64,000 nt of DNA, taken from contig OZ253558.1 of NCBI GenBank assembly GCA_965262745.1, positions 1,116,001 to 1,180,000 of the forward strand, given 5' to 3'. Position numbers and translations under genes: made by a program. The first letter of the stretch is position 1. Each line of letters begins with the position of its first letter. Positions 8,660-16,865 of the stretch are shown piece after piece. Source of the stretch: JAJECS01 sp965262745. Lineage in GTDB: Bacteria; Chloroflexota; UBA11872. The notes beneath the pieces were generated by a model. That model had not been told where the DNA came from, searched no databases, and saw only the letters and a list, made by a program, of their open reading frames with translations.

Positions 8660-10189
8660 TTAGCGCTCATAACCCAGCTCCGCCAGCAGCTTGTCCATCT
8701 TCGCCACCGCCTCATCGCGCCGCCGTTCGGCCTCTCGCAGCTGCGCCAGCGCCTCCTCCACGCTGAGCACCTCTATGGGCTCGCTGGTATCCACGTAGCG
8801 GCTGATGTTGAGGTTGAAGTCGTTGGCCTCGATCTCCGCCAGGTCGGCCACGTGGGCGAAGCGCTCGACATCCTCGAAGCCGCGGTAGGCGGCGACGATC
8901 TTTTGGATGTGCTCCCGGTCCAGGAAGTTCTGCGCCTTGCCCTGGCGGAAATAGCCCTCCTGCGCCGCGTCCACGAACAGCACCTTGCCGCGCCGCTCGC
9001 TGGGCTTGGCCTTGTTGAGCACGCAGATGGCCACCGGGATGCTGGCTCCGTAGAAGAGGTTGGGCGCCAGGCCGATCACGGCCTCGAAAAGGTCGCTTTC
9101 GACGATGCCGCGGCGGATCTTGCCCTCGGCGCCACCACGGAACAGCACCCCGTGCGGCATCACCACGCCCACCATGCCCGTCATGGTGGTGACGGCCAGC
9201 ATGTGCAGCAGGAACGCCAGGTCGCCCCTGGTGCGCGGCGGAATCGCGCCATAGCGGTCGAAGCGGTGATGCGGGTCGTCGGGCGCGAAATCGTGGCCCC
9301 AGTTCTTGAGGCTGAACGGGGGATTCGCGATCACCCGGTCGAAGGCCAGCAGGCGGCCGGCGTTGTCCAGCAGGCGCGGCTCGGCGATCACGTCGCCTTC
9401 CTCCAGCCGCGCGGCGGACAGCCCATGCAGCAGCAGGTTGAGCTTGCCGGCGGCCAGCGTGCCTCGGTTGCGCTCCTGCCCGTGCAGCACCAGGTTGCGC
9501 CGGTCGCCCCCCTGCTCCTGCACGAACTGCGCGGTGTAGATGAGCATGCCGCCCGAGCCGGCCGTCGGGTCGCAGATGCGCATGCCCTCACGCGGCTGCA
9601 GCAGCTCGACGATCAGCCGCACCACCGGGCGCGGGGTGTAGAACTCGCCGCCCTTCTTGCCGGCGTCGTCGGCGAACTGATTGATCAAGTATTCGTAGGC
9701 GTCGCCCAGCACGTTGTCCGAGCCGCCGTCCGCGCCGCGCAGGTTCGCGTCGCGCAGGTCAAGCTCGCTGAAGTGGTTGAGCAGTTGGCGGATGATGCGC
9801 TCGCGGTTGGCCGGGCTGCCCAGCCGGGATTCGTCGTTCCAGTTGACGCTGGTCAGCACGCCGTCCAGCCGCTGCACGTTCTCAATTTCGATGTTGTGCC
9901 CGGCCACGTTGAGGGTCTCGCCCAGGTTCATGGACGCCCTCACCAGGGCGGGCCAGCGAGCGGATTCCGGCACGAAGAACTCGTGCTCGTCGTGGTCCGT
10001 CAGTGCCGTCTGGCGCGGCACGCCCGAGGCCACGGCGGCCTCGACCTCTTCGTCGAACCGGTCCGACAACCGCTTCAGGAACAGCACCGCAAAGATGTAG
10101 TTCTTGTAATCCGCCGCGTCGATCTGCCCGCGCAGGATGTCCGCGGCCTGCCAGAGCTTGGATTGCAGTTCCTGCTGACTGAGCGGCAT
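8660..10189 (-). CDS. hsdM: type I restriction enzyme, M (adenine methyltransferase) subunit
   Basis: 509 residues from ATG 10189, chosen because a GGGAGA ribosome-binding site lies just upstream and MPLSQQELQSKLWQAADIL is a standard HsdM start; a longer frame upstream enters the tRNA region. The N-terminal helical domain (KNYIFAVLFLKRLSDRFDEE) is followed by the N6-adenine methylase fold with SAM motif I DPTAGSGGML and catalytic NPPFS. The C-terminus is a coiled-coil-like helix (LREAERRRDEAVAKMDKLLAELG). It is the first gene of the minus-strand defence operon, starting about 100 bases downstream of the tRNA-Leu 3' end. Confidence 0.96.
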   Translation of the reverse strand: MPLSQQELQSKLWQAADILRGQIDAADYKNYIFAVLFLKRLSDRFDEEVEAAVASGVPRQTALTDHDEHEFFVPESARWPALVRASMNLGETLNVAGHNIEIENVQRLDGVLTSVNWNDESRLGSPANRERIIRQLLNHFSELDLRDANLRGADGGSDNVLGDAYEYLINQFADDAGKKGGEFYTPRPVVRLIVELLQPREGMRICDPTAGSGGMLIYTAQFVQEQGGDRRNLVLHGQERNRGTLAAGKLNLLLHGLSAARLEEGDVIAEPRLLDNAGRLLAFDRVIANPPFSLKNWGHDFAPDDPHHRFDRYGAIPPRTRGDLAFLLHMLAVTTMTGMVGVVMPHGVLFRGGAEGKIRRGIVESDLFEAVIGLAPNLFYGASIPVAICVLNKAKPSERRGKVLFVDAAQEGYFRQGKAQNFLDREHIQKIVAAYRGFEDVERFAHVADLAEIEANDFNLNISRYVDTSEPIEVLSVEEALAQLREAERRRDEAVAKMDKLLAELGYER

Positions 10190-10285
10190 CGGTTCTCCCT
10201 GTGGCGCTGTGGGGGCGTAGGTACTGATGGCGCCGACAAGCGAGTCTCGCAGATGCTCACGGCGCGGCCGCGCGGTGTGAACGGG

Positions 10286-10369
10286 TGCCGAGGGCGGGAC
10301 TCGAACCCGCACAGCCCGGAGGCCACTAGCCCCTCAAGCTAGCGCGTCTACCAATTCCGCCACCTCGGC
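10286..10369 (-). tRNA. tRNA-Leu (GAG)
   Basis: The 84-base minus-strand sequence folds as a class II tRNA. The acceptor stem is GCCGAGG / CCTCGGC with discriminator A at 10286. The anticodon stem CTAGC / GCTAG is perfect and encloses loop TTGAGGG, giving anticodon GAG. The T arm is GCGGG-TTCGAGT-CCCGC. A long variable arm is present, as expected for leucine. The terminal CCA is not encoded (ACC followed by C). The restriction island begins just past the 3' end, a common insertion position for mobile islands. Confidence 0.96.
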
Positions 10370-10474
10370 CGGGCGGTTGATTATAGGCGCGGCCGCGAAG
10401 GGTCGTTTGGCCGGGCGCCCCGCGCAGGCGGATGGCGTACGCTGAATGAAACTGAACGCCTGTCGGTAGTGTTT

Positions 10475-10915
10475 ATGTCAAGCACCGCTCACGTTGCATG
10501 GCTCCGATTGTCCCCACGCTCCGGCCAGAACCTTGACGTCAGCAGCCTCAGCTTCGTCGCCGACGTCGGCATCGAGGGCGACCGCCACGCCAAGCCCGAC
10601 ACCCGCAATCAAGTGCTGCTCATGGACACCGAAACCCTCGACGCGCTGGAGCTCGCGCCCGGTGACATTCGCGAGAACGTCGCCACGCGCGGCATCGACC
10701 TCGCGTCGCTGCGTGAGGGCGACCGCTTGGGCATCGGCGCGGAGGCCGAGGTGGTGATCTCCCATCCCTGCGACCCCTGCTCCAAGATGGACGCGTTGCG
10801 GCCCGGACTTCAGGAAGAGATACGCGGACGCCGGGGCATGCTCGCCAACGTCAGCGCCAGTGGCGTGGTCGTTGCTGGAGACCCCATCACCTCCACGTCC
10901 GCCGCGGAGGCCTGA
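10475..10915 (+). CDS. MOSC-domain protein
   Basis: 146 residues from ATG 10475; GTG 10469 in the same frame is an alternative. It matches the small stand-alone MOSC fold: a start rich in beta strands (LSFVADVGIEGDRHAK), the central GDIRENVATRGIDL, and the conserved cysteine in SHPCDPCSKMD. MOSC domains bind a sulfur-carrying cofactor or substrate, as in molybdenum-cofactor sulfurases and YiiM-like reductases. The precise substrate cannot be told from sequence. It is followed 49 bases later by a SixA-like gene on the same strand. A second, unlinked MOSC gene lies at 56156. Confidence 0.88.
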   Translation: MSSTAHVAWLRLSPRSGQNLDVSSLSFVADVGIEGDRHAKPDTRNQVLLMDTETLDALELAPGDIRENVATRGIDLASLREGDRLGIGAEAEVVISHPCDPCSKMDALRPGLQEEIRGRRGMLANVSASGVVVAGDPITSTSAAEA

Positions 10916-10964
10916 CCGCCGCCGCGCATCCCGGCGCCGGAACCCCGCGCCCTCAGGAGGTCGC

Positions 10965-11495
10965 ATGAATCTCTACATCCTGCGGCACGGCAAGGCTGAA
11001 CCCCTGGGACCGGCGTATCCCCGCGACGACGAGCGCCCGCTCAGCCCTGGAGGATGGCGGCGAACCGAACGGTCGGCAAAGGGCATGGCGTCCGCGAACG
11101 TCGCCGTCGGCGCGATCATCTCCAGCCCGTTGCTGCGCGCCCGCCAAACCGCCGAGATCGTTCACCTGGGACTCGGCGTCGCCGCGGAGATCGAATATTC
11201 CGACGCCCTTGCCACCGGTGATCTCATGGGCATCCTCTCGGCGGTCCGGTCCCATGAGCGCAGTAAGGGCGTCATGCTGGTTGGGCACGAGCCAACGCTG
11301 AGCCAGCTGATCTCGATCTTGGCGTTCGGCGCGCCGGGCGGGGCGCTCGATCTCAAGCCCGGCGGGCTGTGCAAGCTCCAGACGTATGCCATCGGGCTGC
11401 GGCAATGCGCCATGGTTCGGTGGTTCCTGACGCCCAAACAGCTGGCAGCGCTGGGCCGGCGCTCGCCTGCGGGCAATCGGGGCGCGGCGGCGTAG
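10965..11495 (+). CDS. sixA: SixA-type phosphohistidine phosphatase
   Basis: 176 residues from ATG 10965, preceded by a strong AGGAGG at 10955-10960. The frame is open further upstream, but MNLYILRHGKAE is the classical histidine-phosphatase N-terminus with the catalytic RHG. LLRARQTAEIV supplies the conserved Arg, and VMLVGHEPTLSQL carries the second catalytic His. SixA enzymes remove phosphate from histidine residues, for example in His-containing phosphotransfer domains. No histidine kinase is nearby, so the substrate is unknown. The C-terminal ~15 residues are low-complexity. Confidence 0.9.
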   Translation: MNLYILRHGKAEPLGPAYPRDDERPLSPGGWRRTERSAKGMASANVAVGAIISSPLLRARQTAEIVHLGLGVAAEIEYSDALATGDLMGILSAVRSHERSKGVMLVGHEPTLSQLISILAFGAPGGALDLKPGGLCKLQTYAIGLRQCAMVRWFLTPKQLAALGRRSPAGNRGAAA

Positions 11496-11520
11496 AGCGG
11501 CCGAAAAGGTCCCCACGTAT

Positions 11521-11641
11521 GGAGACCTTTGCAAAACCGTCATTTCCGCGAAACCGGGAAGCCAGCAACAGTGCGTACACATTGGCGGACACTGGTTCAT
11601 CGACACAGACGCCTCCACCTGGGAGTCAGGCAAAGGTCTCC
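11521..11641 (+). repeat. short inverted-repeat element enclosing a REP-like palindrome
   Basis: Twelve-base arms GGAGACCTTTGC (11521-11532) and GCAAAGGTCTCC (11630-11641) are perfect inverted repeats about 97 bases apart. Inside the left arm lies a degenerate copy (11538-11565) of a CGTCATTCCCGCG-type palindrome also found at 25943 and 60011. No ORF is inside. It ends three bases before the ATG of the downstream lipoprotein gene, so it may also shape that gene's 5' UTR. Confidence 0.55.
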
Positions 11642-11643
11642 GT

Positions 11644-12882
11644 ATGAAACGCTGCGCGAGCTCGACCCTGGCGTGTGCGCTAGCACGGACCGGACCGCGG
11701 GCCTTCGCAGCGGCGGCGGTTGGATCAGCATTGGCCGTCTCCATCGCCTGCGACGGCGGCTCGCCGTCCGTGATCCGCGTGCCGCTCGAGCGCATCACGA
11801 TAGCTGCATCGTCGCCGGCGCCGAGCCCTGTAGCTGATCTTCCTGCCGGCCGACCCCGCCCCACTCCCACGTCTCCGGTGAGCGTGCCCACCCCCACGCC
11901 CAGCCCTTCCCCGACGCCGAGCCCAACACCCGCACCCACGGCCACGCCAGCCGCGGCGCCAACGGCCACGCCATCGCCCACGCCGACACCCAAACCCACG
12001 CCGACCCCGACGCCCGCGGCGACGCCAACGCCCACTCCAACGCCGTCCTTTCCCGAGACCCCGCCCCCGCTCCGCTGGATCGCCTACCAAGCGGACACCG
12101 GCCGCAACCTCGAAATCTTCGTCATCGCCAGCGACGGCACCGCCCGCAGGCAGCTCACCTTCAACCCCGCCGACGACGCGCAGCCCGCGTGGTCGCCCGA
12201 CGGGACAACCATCGCCTTCGCCAGCAACCGGGACGGGGAATTCCGCATCTGGTTGATGGACGACCTCGGCCGCAGTATTCGTCCGCTCACCCAGGGTCCG
12301 GGCGACTCCCGCCCCGCGTGGTCGGCCGATGGCCGCCAGATCGCCTTCCAGTCTCAGCGCCGAGGCAGCCCCGACATTTGGATCGTGGATGTCGAGACGG
12401 CAACCGAAACGCTGGTGGTTGGCAGCGGCCGCGCCGAGACCTCGCCATCGTTCGCGCCCGACGGCAGCCGGGTGGCGTATAGCGCCGATCGATTTGGGCA
12501 GTACGACGTATTCACGGTGGCCGTTGATGGCACCGACGAACAGCGGTTGACCGACGCCGCCGCCCACGACCTCGAGCCGAGCTGGTCGCCGGACGGCGAG
12601 CGCGTGGCCTACACCACATTCCGCGACCGCATCCCGTACGTCGCCATCGTCAACGCCGACGGCACGGGCAAGGCCGTGCTCGCGCTTTCCGAATTCAGAT
12701 CCACCGTGGGGGATCGGGACCCCGTCTGGACGGCGGACGGCCGCGCGTTGATCTATGTGACGGCTGATCCCGACTCGTCTAATCTGGCGCTGATGTGGGC
12801 CGATGGTTCGGGCCGGAGCCTCTTCGTGTATCGCTTTGGTGATGACTCAGCACCCTCACCCGGTCCCGCGGTAGCCCCATGA
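11644..12882 (+). CDS. lipoprotein with Pro/Thr-rich linker and TolB-like beta-propeller
   Basis: 412 residues. The N-terminus ends in a lipobox-like ALAVSIAC, giving a lipid-modified cysteine near residue 36. A linker of about 60 residues made of PTPTP/PSPTP units follows. From about residue 140 there are six or so PD40/TolB repeats recognisable by the recurring WSPDG or WSADG turn (AWSPDGTTIAFAS, AWSADGRQIAFQS, SWSPDGERVAYTT) and GTxxxRLT strands. It is probably an extracellular, membrane-anchored propeller for protein or glycan binding. Its stop overlaps the start of the MFS gene (ATGA), which suggests that it partners that transporter. The DNA of the PT linker is repetitive, but this reflects the protein repeat. 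Confidence 0.85.
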   Translation: MKRCASSTLACALARTGPRAFAAAAVGSALAVSIACDGGSPSVIRVPLERITIAASSPAPSPVADLPAGRPRPTPTSPVSVPTPTPSPSPTPSPTPAPTATPAAAPTATPSPTPTPKPTPTPTPAATPTPTPTPSFPETPPPLRWIAYQADTGRNLEIFVIASDGTARRQLTFNPADDAQPAWSPDGTTIAFASNRDGEFRIWLMDDLGRSIRPLTQGPGDSRPAWSADGRQIAFQSQRRGSPDIWIVDVETATETLVVGSGRAETSPSFAPDGSRVAYSADRFGQYDVFTVAVDGTDEQRLTDAAAHDLEPSWSPDGERVAYTTFRDRIPYVAIVNADGTGKAVLALSEFRSTVGDRDPVWTADGRALIYVTADPDSSNLALMWADGSGRSLFVYRFGDDSAPSPGPAVAP

Positions 12883-14171
12883 GCCGCGGCGCAGAGATCG
12901 CGCGCCGCTCCGCGTTCTTCCTCGTCCGCATCAGCCTCTTCTGGTTCGGCCTGTCGTTCCTGTGGGGCGGCATGAACATCCAGCTCCTGCCGACCCGCGT
13001 GCCGGAGCTGGTCGGCGACGAGGTCAAGGGCACCGCCATCGGCGTGATCGTCGTCGTGGGCCTCATCGTGGCCATCATCGTCCAGCCGCTGGCCGGCGCC
13101 GTCAGCGACCGCGCGCGCCTGCGCTGGGGACGGCGGCGGCCCCTCATGGCGGCGGGCATCGCCGCGACCATCCCGTGCCTGCTGTTCGTCGCCTACGCGC
13201 CCAACTACGGCCTGCTCTTCGTGGCGATGGTGCTGCTCCAAATCGCCGCCAACATCGCCCACGGCCCCTATCAAGGCGTGATCCCGGACCAGGTGCCGCG
13301 CGAGGCGCGTGGCCGCGCGTCTGGATTCTTCGGGCTCGCCAACCTCACCGGCACGCTGGCGGGCGCCGGCATCGCCGGCATGTGGCTCAGCATGGCCGAG
13401 CAGGGCCAAGAACCCAACCCGTTCTTCGCCCCCGCGCTCTTCACCATCATGGTCGTCCTGGCCGTGTTCTCAGTAGCAGCCTGGCTGGCCGCGCGGGAGA
13501 AGCCGCCGCCCGAGACGGTTCCTTTCGAAGGAGTCCTGCACGAGGTTCGCCTGCGACTGCGCGAGCTCACCCAGAACTCGGCCTTCGTGTGGCTCATGCT
13601 CTCGCGGCTGCTGTACTTCATGGGCCTGCAGGCCATGGACAACTTCATCCAGCTTTTCCTGAAAGGGGACCGCGCGGACGGCGGCCTGGCCGAGACCGAC
13701 CCCGAGTTGAAGACCACCATCGTCCTGGCCGCGGTCCTCTTGACGGCGCTCATCACCACCGTTCCCGCCGGATGGCTGGCCGACCGCTACGGCAAGCTGC
13801 GGCTGGTGGCGGCAGCCGCCGGGCTGGGGCTCCTCGCCGCCGCCGTGCTCATGACGTCGGATTCGTACTGGCAAGTCGTGCTGTTCGCCGCCGTGCTCGG
13901 CGTCGGCGTCGGCCTCTTCACCGCCGCGGACTGGGCCGTGGCCATCGACCTCATTCCCGACCAGCGCGCGCCCGGTCTCTACATGGGCCTCTCAAACGTC
14001 GCCACCGCCGGCGGCGACGGCCTGGCTACGCTCTCCGCCGGCATCGCCCTCGACCTATTCGGCTACCGCGCCGTCTTCGCCATGATGGCCGTCTTCTTCG
14101 GCCTGAGCATCGTCGTCCTCCCCATCGTCCGCGCCCGCCTCGCCGCCGCGCACGCGCCACCGCCTACGTGA
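12879..14171 (+). CDS. MFS transporter, SLC45/GPH-like
   Basis: 430 residues with twelve predicted membrane spans. The loop after helix 2 reads SDRARLRWGRRRPLMAAG, the D-R-x-GRRRP signature of SLC45-type or GPH sugar transporters. The second half repeats the pattern with AGWLADRYGKLRLV. The start ATG overlaps the upstream lipoprotein stop. A sugar or glycoside cargo is the most likely guess from family and from the many carbohydrate enzymes in the window, but no residue seen here settles it. The C-terminus is unremarkable, and the GTAGGGG-type palindrome directly after the stop may act as a terminator. Confidence 0.88.
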   Translation: MSRGAEIARRSAFFLVRISLFWFGLSFLWGGMNIQLLPTRVPELVGDEVKGTAIGVIVVVGLIVAIIVQPLAGAVSDRARLRWGRRRPLMAAGIAATIPCLLFVAYAPNYGLLFVAMVLLQIAANIAHGPYQGVIPDQVPREARGRASGFFGLANLTGTLAGAGIAGMWLSMAEQGQEPNPFFAPALFTIMVVLAVFSVAAWLAAREKPPPETVPFEGVLHEVRLRLRELTQNSAFVWLMLSRLLYFMGLQAMDNFIQLFLKGDRADGGLAETDPELKTTIVLAAVLLTALITTVPAGWLADRYGKLRLVAAAAGLGLLAAAVLMTSDSYWQVVLFAAVLGVGVGLFTAADWAVAIDLIPDQRAPGLYMGLSNVATAGGDGLATLSAGIALDLFGYRAVFAMMAVFFGLSIVVLPIVRARLAAAHAPPPT

Positions 14172-14172
14172 T

Positions 14173-14200
14173 GTAGGGGCGCCCCTTGTGCGCGCCCGCC
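14173..14200 (+). repeat. GTAGGGG-type palindromic intergenic repeat
   Basis: GTAGGGGCGCCCCTTGTG followed by CGCGCCC forms a GC-rich hairpin two bases after the MFS stop codon. It is one of a family of short palindromes, starting GTAGGG, scattered through the intergenic spaces of this window. It may also terminate transcription. The rest of the 14201-14523 gap holds an IS-end-like remnant and no ORF that can be supported. Confidence 0.6.
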
Positions 14201-14330
14201 TCGTATCGCACCGTCCAGTCTCCCCCCTTGACGGACGATCTGGCCCGTACTTGATGGAATCCCCGCGCGACCCCTCGTCATACGCCCGTGAGCCGGTGGC
14301 CCACGCCGTCCGACTCCCTCTCCCCATGGG

Positions 14331-14386
14331 AGTGTCCAGACTGGGGAGATGGGTTACAGGTGTTCGGAGACATGGTTTACACATTT
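14331..14386. mobile_element. probable remnant of an IS481-like terminus
   Basis: Two direct repeats, GGAGATGGGTTACA (14345-14358) and GGAGACATGGTTTACA (14366-14381), sit side by side. Read on the minus strand this gives the TGTGTAAACCATGTCTCC... CTGTAACCCATCTCC arrangement seen at the ends of IS481-type elements, as I remember them. No transposase is present, so only an end was left. Nothing else is identifiable in the surrounding spacer up to the RBS at about 14511. Confidence 0.4.
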
Positions 14387-14523
14387 AGGCCAGATCCCGC
14401 CTAACCGGCTCAACCGCTTGGCGCTCATCGCCGCCCCGCCCATGGAACGAATCTACCGATCCACGCGTACTATCCATTGAAGCACCCAGCACCCAACGCC
14501 ACCAACGCACGGGAGGCGGATCC

Positions 14524-16668
14524 GTGAGAGGCCATCGCCTGGCTTGGCGGCCGATCGTCGCTTTACTGGCCGCGGTCGGGCTGGTGGCGAGCCTGTCAAG
14601 CTGCGGGCCGGAGACACCGGATGCGCCGAGCCCGGTTGCGCCTGGGGCGTCGTCGGCGGAAGTCGATGGATCTGCCCATGCAGTCCGATCGCCGCTGCCC
14701 GCGGGAGCGGCCGAATCCCCCTTATCCACCACGCCGTCCGTGTCGCCGACGAACCAACAGGCGTCCGCGGCAGATCCCGCAGATACACCGGCCCAAGCAC
14801 CGTTGACAACGAGGGAAGTGGTCCGAGAGGTTTCGGTGGAGCGCTCAATAGCAACGACGCCATGCTGGGGCAATCCGCCGACGGGCGTGGTGCAGTGGAT
14901 TCCCGACGGTGGTGAAATCATCTTTATCTTCAATGCTCGAGTCTATGCTGCGGCGGCTGATGGGAGCAGCTTGCGGCATTTCGCGGACGCGCGGACGCAG
15001 TCGTCTTCTCATGAATCTTGGGGGACGGCGACCGAATTCCATGTCGCTCCCGACGGCGCAAGCCTGGCGTACGCCACGTGCGAGTTTCCGAGACTTGGTG
15101 CGGGGTCGCAGCCACACTCTTCGGACTACCAGCAGGATCTGGTAGTCGCGAGTCTCGATGGCGGGGAGCGCCGGCGGCTCACGGACTCCGCGGCCCTTGA
15201 GGGGCTCCCGACCTATTTGCGGTACGAGTCATGGGAGAGTCACCCGGCCTGGTCCCCCGATGGCACACAGATTGCCTATGTTTCCACCCAGCGACCATCG
15301 CTAGAACGCTTTACGCACCTGTACATCATGCAGGCCGACGGTGACAAACAACGAATGCTACCGGGGGGATTCGATTTCGTGGCCGGCCGAGCGCCGGCGT
15401 GGTCGCCGGATGGTCGCTGGCTGGCCGTCACGGGGGTCGGCGACGTCGAGAAGTGGATATTGGCCAGCCGGGAGGGGCGCAAGCTTGAGGGAGCCGCAGC
15501 TTGGGCCCTCCACCTCGTCGATGTCGCGACCGGAAAGGAGTTCGTGCGGCTTTCGGATGCCGTCAGCAGCGCATCCTGGTCTCCGGACGGTCAGCGGCTG
15601 GCATTTGCGAAGCCTGATGGCGCCGAGGTGGCGCTCTACACCATCGCCTCTGACGCGACGGACGCCCAGCGGGTGACGACGATCACGGGTTGGCATCCCC
15701 GCTACGGAGAGCCGGACCCGACTCGCGCCTGGATCGAGACGGTGGCCTGGTCGCCGGATGGCTCGAAGATTCTGTACTCGTGCGGTGGAATCTGTGTGGT
15801 GGACGTCAACGACGCACCGGCGAGTGAAGCGCCTCCGTCCAAGGAAGCGTCGTCGGCCAATGACGATGTTAGCGCGGTGCCGAGCCGAGAGGCGGAGAAA
15901 CGCCCGACAGTACTGCCCGGGGACGTGGCCGCGTGGTCGCCGGACGGCTCGCGGATCGTGACTGTCGACAAATACTCGAATGTGCGCACGATGGCCCCCG
16001 ACGGCTCTGACCTGCGAACTCTGGTGGCGCCGGACACGGAGGGAGATCTCCAGAGCGCGTACGACTTACGACAAGCGGAGATCGCCGCGTGTAGCGCGGG
16101 GACGGCCGTCCCCAAGCCGGAGGCCAATCCCGACTTGGTGCGCGACTGCGAGACGCTGCTTCGGGTGCGGGATGCGCTACGCGGAACCGCCGAGTTGAAT
16201 TGGGCCTCCAACCGCTCCATCGGCGAGTGGGACGGCCTGCAGGTCAGCGGGTGGCCACGGCGAATCTTCGAGATCTCTCTCAATGGGCGCGGCCTGACCG
16301 GGGAGATTCCCCCGGTGTTGGGCGAGCTGACGCACCTGCGGCGGCTGAATCTCAGTGGGAACAAACTGAGCGGCGCAATCCCGCCCGAGTTGGGCCAGTT
16401 GACACAGCTTGCGCGGCTGGACTTGTCCGACAACTCGTTGACGGGAAGCATTCCCCCCGAGCTAGGCGCGCTAATCCGTCTGGTCGAATTGCGGCTCAAC
16501 AACAACCAGTTGACGGGTCCAATCCCGCTGGAGGTTGGCCAATTGGCCAACCTAGAATTTGTCTTCCTGCGAGTCAATGGCCTGACTGGCTGCATCCCGC
16601 CCGCACTACTGACGGGTCCCCGAACTGATTTGCATGGCCAATGGCTGCCGGCGTGCGAGGCGGGATGA
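14524..16668 (+). CDS. lipoprotein: TolB-like propeller fused to plant-type leucine-rich repeats
   Basis: 714 residues from GTG 14524, with GGGAGG at 14511-14516. A signal peptide ends in lipobox SLSSC (Cys near residue 27), followed by an Ala/Pro/Ser linker. From about residue 120 to 500 there are TolB/PD40 blades (AWSPDGTQIAYVS, AWSPDGRWLAVTG, SWSPDGQRLAFAK, AWSPDGSKILYSC, AWSPDGSRIVTVD). From about residue 570 there are four to five plant-type LRRs of the form LTGEIPPVLGELTHLRRL, ending in a Cys-containing cap (TGCIPPAL). The protein is likely anchored outside the cell and built for binding. The LRR type is that of plant receptor proteins and is known in scattered bacteria; the pairing with a propeller is unusual. 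Confidence 0.85.
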   Translation: MRGHRLAWRPIVALLAAVGLVASLSSCGPETPDAPSPVAPGASSAEVDGSAHAVRSPLPAGAAESPLSTTPSVSPTNQQASAADPADTPAQAPLTTREVVREVSVERSIATTPCWGNPPTGVVQWIPDGGEIIFIFNARVYAAAADGSSLRHFADARTQSSSHESWGTATEFHVAPDGASLAYATCEFPRLGAGSQPHSSDYQQDLVVASLDGGERRRLTDSAALEGLPTYLRYESWESHPAWSPDGTQIAYVSTQRPSLERFTHLYIMQADGDKQRMLPGGFDFVAGRAPAWSPDGRWLAVTGVGDVEKWILASREGRKLEGAAAWALHLVDVATGKEFVRLSDAVSSASWSPDGQRLAFAKPDGAEVALYTIASDATDAQRVTTITGWHPRYGEPDPTRAWIETVAWSPDGSKILYSCGGICVVDVNDAPASEAPPSKEASSANDDVSAVPSREAEKRPTVLPGDVAAWSPDGSRIVTVDKYSNVRTMAPDGSDLRTLVAPDTEGDLQSAYDLRQAEIAACSAGTAVPKPEANPDLVRDCETLLRVRDALRGTAELNWASNRSIGEWDGLQVSGWPRRIFEISLNGRGLTGEIPPVLGELTHLRRLNLSGNKLSGAIPPELGQLTQLARLDLSDNSLTGSIPPELGALIRLVELRLNNNQLTGPIPLEVGQLANLEFVFLRVNGLTGCIPPALLTGPRTDLHGQWLPACEAG

Positions 16669-16823
16669 TGCGTCGCCTGGGCCGGCTGACACGGCATGCC
16701 CACGAGGGCGCAACTCGCCGTTTCCCCCGACGGGCAGCCGTCGCCGGTTGGCTTGTGCTATTTGGGATGGCCGTGCTGCTGGCGCTGGCGAGTTGCGCCG
16801 CGGGCCAGCAAGCTCACACCTAA
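16665..16823 (+). CDS. small lipoprotein-like peptide
   Basis: A 52-residue frame starts at ATG 16665, overlapping the stop of the propeller-LRR gene (ATGA). It has a basic N-terminal third (MMRRLGRLTRHA...), one hydrophobic helix, and a lipobox ALASC near its end, leaving a mature part of only about 9 residues (CAAGQQAHT). It could be a real tiny lipoprotein coupled to the gene before it, or the remaining signal peptide of a larger gene that was lost. No family is recognised. Confidence 0.4.
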   Translation: MMRRLGRLTRHAHEGATRRFPRRAAVAGWLVLFGMAVLLALASCAAGQQAHT

Positions 16824-16865
16824 GAAACTAGTCACTACCGCACGCACGACTGACAAGGCAGAGCC

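Noticed and set aside
8852..10342. 496-codon plus-strand frame over hsdM that runs into the tRNA
   Set aside because: It is antisense to HsdM motifs DPTAGSGG and NPPFS and reads through tRNA-Leu; no domain.
11880..12050. Short tandem CCCACGCC/CCGACGCC repeats that look like a CRISPR-like or satellite array
   Set aside because: They encode the Pro/Thr linker of the lipoprotein at 11644; there are no spacers of constant length and no cas genes.
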